Of a stretch of 7,524 bases of DNA, positions 6,250 through 7,524 are shown in pieces; position 1 is the stretch's first letter, and each line of letters begins with the position of its first letter. The DNA lies in contig DTYY01000251.1 in assembly GCA_012961645.1 (NCBI GenBank), positions 1-7,524 on the forward strand, written 5' to 3'. A model generated the notes under the pieces. That model was not told the DNA's origin. It saw only the letters and a list, made by a program, of their open reading frames with translations, and did not search any database. The position numbers were made by a program, and so were the translations under genes. Source of the DNA: Methanosarcinales archaeon (GTDB lineage Archaea; Halobacteriota; Methanosarcinia; Methanosarcinales; Methanogasteraceae).

Positions 6250-6871
6250 CTGTATCACCCCTCTGCTTAAGCATCTCTGCAACCACAATCATGCGGTCGA
6301 TTGTTCGGTGCATGCTCATGATACCATCCGCATCCTCGCGAACACCATCAGCACCCTTATCCCTTGACCAGAACGTGCCTCCGAGATTCGCGCCAAATGA
6401 GCCGCCGCCGACAGGTATCATCTCGCTGATCACATAGAAATCCAGAATCGACCTGATCGCAAGTTCCTGACCCCCGACCCGGTCACCGCCGACAGCCGCG
6501 GCTGCTCCGACCTTGTCCCTGAGCGCAGCCGGATTCGCTGCAACGAGCGCTCTGCACCGGTCAAGCATCGCCTTGGTCTGCCCGCTCAGGTTTCCCTGAT
6601 AGACTGGAGTTCCTATGAGCATGGCATCAGCCCACAGAAGTCTCTCGTATATCTCTTCCATCCCATCCTTCTGGATGCAGCCCTCCCTTTTTCTCACGCA
6701 GAAGTCACAGTGAATGCAAAAGCCGATGGTTCTCTTGTGAAGTGTTATGTATTCGGTCTCTGCCCCATGTTTCTCGCTGGCATAGTCGAGTCCATCCCTG
6801 ACCACGTAATCGGTGGATGCGAGTCTCGGGCTTCCTGATATGCCGAGTAGATTTATTGTTGTGTTATTCAC
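6242..6871 (-). CDS. isf: Iron-sulfur flavoprotein (Isf family)
   Basis: The 209-residue product, starting at GTG 6871, has the flavodoxin-like FMN motif ISGSPR near the N-terminus. A compact cysteine cluster CIHCDFCVRKREGC (C-x2-C-x2-C-x6-C) follows; this is the hallmark of Isf proteins, which bind one 4Fe-4S cluster next to FMN. TPVYQGNLSGQTKAMLDR and GGDRVGGQELAIRSI form further flavin loops of NADPH-dependent FMN reductase-type folds. Characterised Isf proteins from Methanosarcina and Archaeoglobus take electrons from ferredoxin, and some reduce oxygen or peroxide. The product is cytoplasmic, as no signal peptide is seen. A GTG at 6880 also opens the frame but lies inside the Shine-Dalgarno sequence, so GTG 6871 is the better start. 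afpA follows with an 8-base overlap. Confidence 0.88.
   Translation of the reverse strand: MNNTTINLLGISGSPRLASTDYVVRDGLDYASEKHGAETEYITLHKRTIGFCIHCDFCVRKREGCIQKDGMEEIYERLLWADAMLIGTPVYQGNLSGQTKAMLDRCRALVAANPAALRDKVGAAAAVGGDRVGGQELAIRSILDFYVISEMIPVGGGSFGANLGGTFWSRDKGADGVREDADGIMSMHRTIDRMIVVAEMLKQRGDTDA
6254..6263 (-). promoter_or_regulatory. Ribosome binding site setting the afpA start
   Basis: GAGGGGTGAT reads on the minus strand and ends four bases before ATG 6249. It is a strong match to the anti-Shine-Dalgarno end of 16S rRNA. Its position inside the last codons of isf supports reinitiation or coupled translation, and argues against the 13-residue longer afpA frame. Confidence 0.75.
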
Positions 6872-6876
6872 CTGGT

Positions 6877-6885
6877 TCACCTCCT
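6877..6885 (-). promoter_or_regulatory. Ribosome binding site setting the isf start
   Basis: AGGAGGTGA (6885-6877) is a near-perfect Shine-Dalgarno sequence, five bases before GTG 6871. The upstream GTG at 6880 is part of this element, so it cannot be the start it serves. Confidence 0.8.
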
Positions 6886-7096
6886 GTATTACTCCGAATG
6901 CCGGTTTTGCATGTATGGGATGATCTCGATGGCTACTAATGTTTTTGCTTGTGGATGCTTCAGAACTTCAGTACCACAAGGATGTGTCAAGTTCAATAAC
7001 CCTTAAACAGGCTTCGCAGAGCCGATGCACTTTTATGCTGTCGTCTCCTCAGGCAAATGGCTCAAGTCTTACCATTGAGATCTTTTGAGTCTGCGA

Positions 7097-7104
7097 TAAA
7101 AACC
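7097..7104 (-). terminator. Oligo-T terminator of the SRP RNA gene
   Basis: GGTTTTTA reads on the minus strand immediately after the 3' strand of SRP RNA helix 1. Archaeal RNA polymerase commonly stops at such T-runs. Five T residues occur at 7102-7098. Confidence 0.6.
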
Positions 7105-7424
7105 ATTTGCGGACGCACCAATGGTCGCCACTCGCCCGCCATCAAGTTGATCAGAAACTCGCCTCGTCCCCGCACCCCTCCAAGCGATGGAACGTCTGCG
7201 GTGATGTCTGCTCCCTTCCGGGCCTGAACCGTTTCCCGCAGCAAAGATGGTAAGTCTGCCCTCCGGCAGACTCCGCCACCAACACCATCCCTGCAGGACG
7301 GAGATTCATTGTTGAGGATCTGGACTTAAATAGCGTTTGCCATGTCTTCCATTGGCTTCGTCCCCCGCATATCGGCGGTTTCGGGTTACAGGTAACGCCG
7401 AATTACCCGGACTAGTCCGCAAGT
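7105..7424 (-). ncRNA. ffs: Archaeal signal recognition particle RNA (7S RNA)
   Basis: The minus strand carries the landmarks of archaeal SRP RNA in order. The 5' part has a GGTAA/TTACC helix 3, the conserved TGTAAC turn, CCCGAAACCGCCGATATGCGG (helix 4) and GGGGGACGAAGCC. A perfect eight-pair hairpin (7272-7253) with a GGAG tetraloop is helix 6, the SRP19 site. Helix 8, the SRP54 site, contains TTCAGGCCCGGAAGGGAGCA with the GGAA loop at 7219-7216. The ends pair through TTGCGGAC (7422-7415) and GTCCGCAA (7114-7107), giving helix 1, which archaea have and most bacteria lack. The length of about 320 bases is normal for archaea. The RNA scaffolds SRP54 and SRP19 for co-translational membrane targeting. 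End positions are inferred from the helix 1 pairing and the promoter. Confidence 0.95.
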
Positions 7425-7444
7425 ACCATGTATGGAGAGTCCTA

Positions 7445-7452
7445 CTATAAAG
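7445..7452 (-). promoter_or_regulatory. TATA box of the SRP RNA gene
   Basis: CTTTATAG on the minus strand is centred about 26 bases upstream of the inferred RNA 5' end near 7422-7424, the normal archaeal TATA-to-start distance. The flanking sequence up to the window end is AT-rich and includes a second AT-rich stretch (about 7497-7516), but that one lies too far upstream for this start. Confidence 0.65.
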
Positions 7453-7524
7453 TTACGCATCATTCCAGTAGTTCCGAATACCCCTACCTCCGAATACATT
7501 ATATATTCTATAAAACATAGTCGT

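Noticed and set aside
7004..7030. Short inverted repeat GGCT/AGCC in the gap between isf and the SRP RNA
   Set aside because: Only a four-pair stem without a T-run. It is too weak to call a terminator or regulatory RNA.
7062..7244. 60-codon minus-strand ORF
   Set aside because: It falls within the 3' half of the SRP RNA gene and its terminator; the open frame is by chance.

Overview
The window looks like a euryarchaeal chromosome, probably from a methanogen or an Archaeoglobus/ANME-like relative. The strongest evidence is an archaeal-type SRP RNA gene (minus strand, about 7105-7424) with its own TATA box at the right distance and an oligo-T stop. A flavoprotein pair of the archaeal Isf/AfpA type, a NadX-type L-aspartate dehydrogenase and a MobB with a four-cysteine Fe-S motif fit this. 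I cannot name the genus.

Left third (1-2013), a gene graveyard. On the plus strand there is a partial unidentified ORF end and a weak NucS-like remnant. On the minus strand there is a fragment of an EamA-type transporter with an exceptionally G-rich stretch just beyond it. It is followed by the 3' remnant of a group II intron: the maturase C-terminus with several in-frame stops, then domain V and a domain VI-like hairpin. Next comes a plus-strand RhuM-family gene, near full length but broken by a one-base frameshift in a C-rich run.

Middle (2006-5634), intact plus-strand metabolism. mobB (Mo/W cofactor maturation) and nadX (NAD biosynthesis) are packed together. A lone cytoplasmic GH13 alpha-amylase-type enzyme follows, with its own candidate TATA box and ribosome binding site.

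Right (5692-7424), minus strand. An iron-sulfur flavoprotein (isf) and an AfpA-type FMN flavoprotein overlap by 8 bases and are probably translationally coupled. Both starts are better placed downstream of the longest-ORF starts because of strong Shine-Dalgarno sequences. Upstream of them lies the SRP RNA gene, transcribed in the same direction.

I found no CRISPR array, tRNA or obvious new defence system. The most interesting points are the MobB plus Fe-S architecture, the coupled isf-afpA redox pair, the layered decay in the first 2 kb, and the G-quadruplex-like tract.
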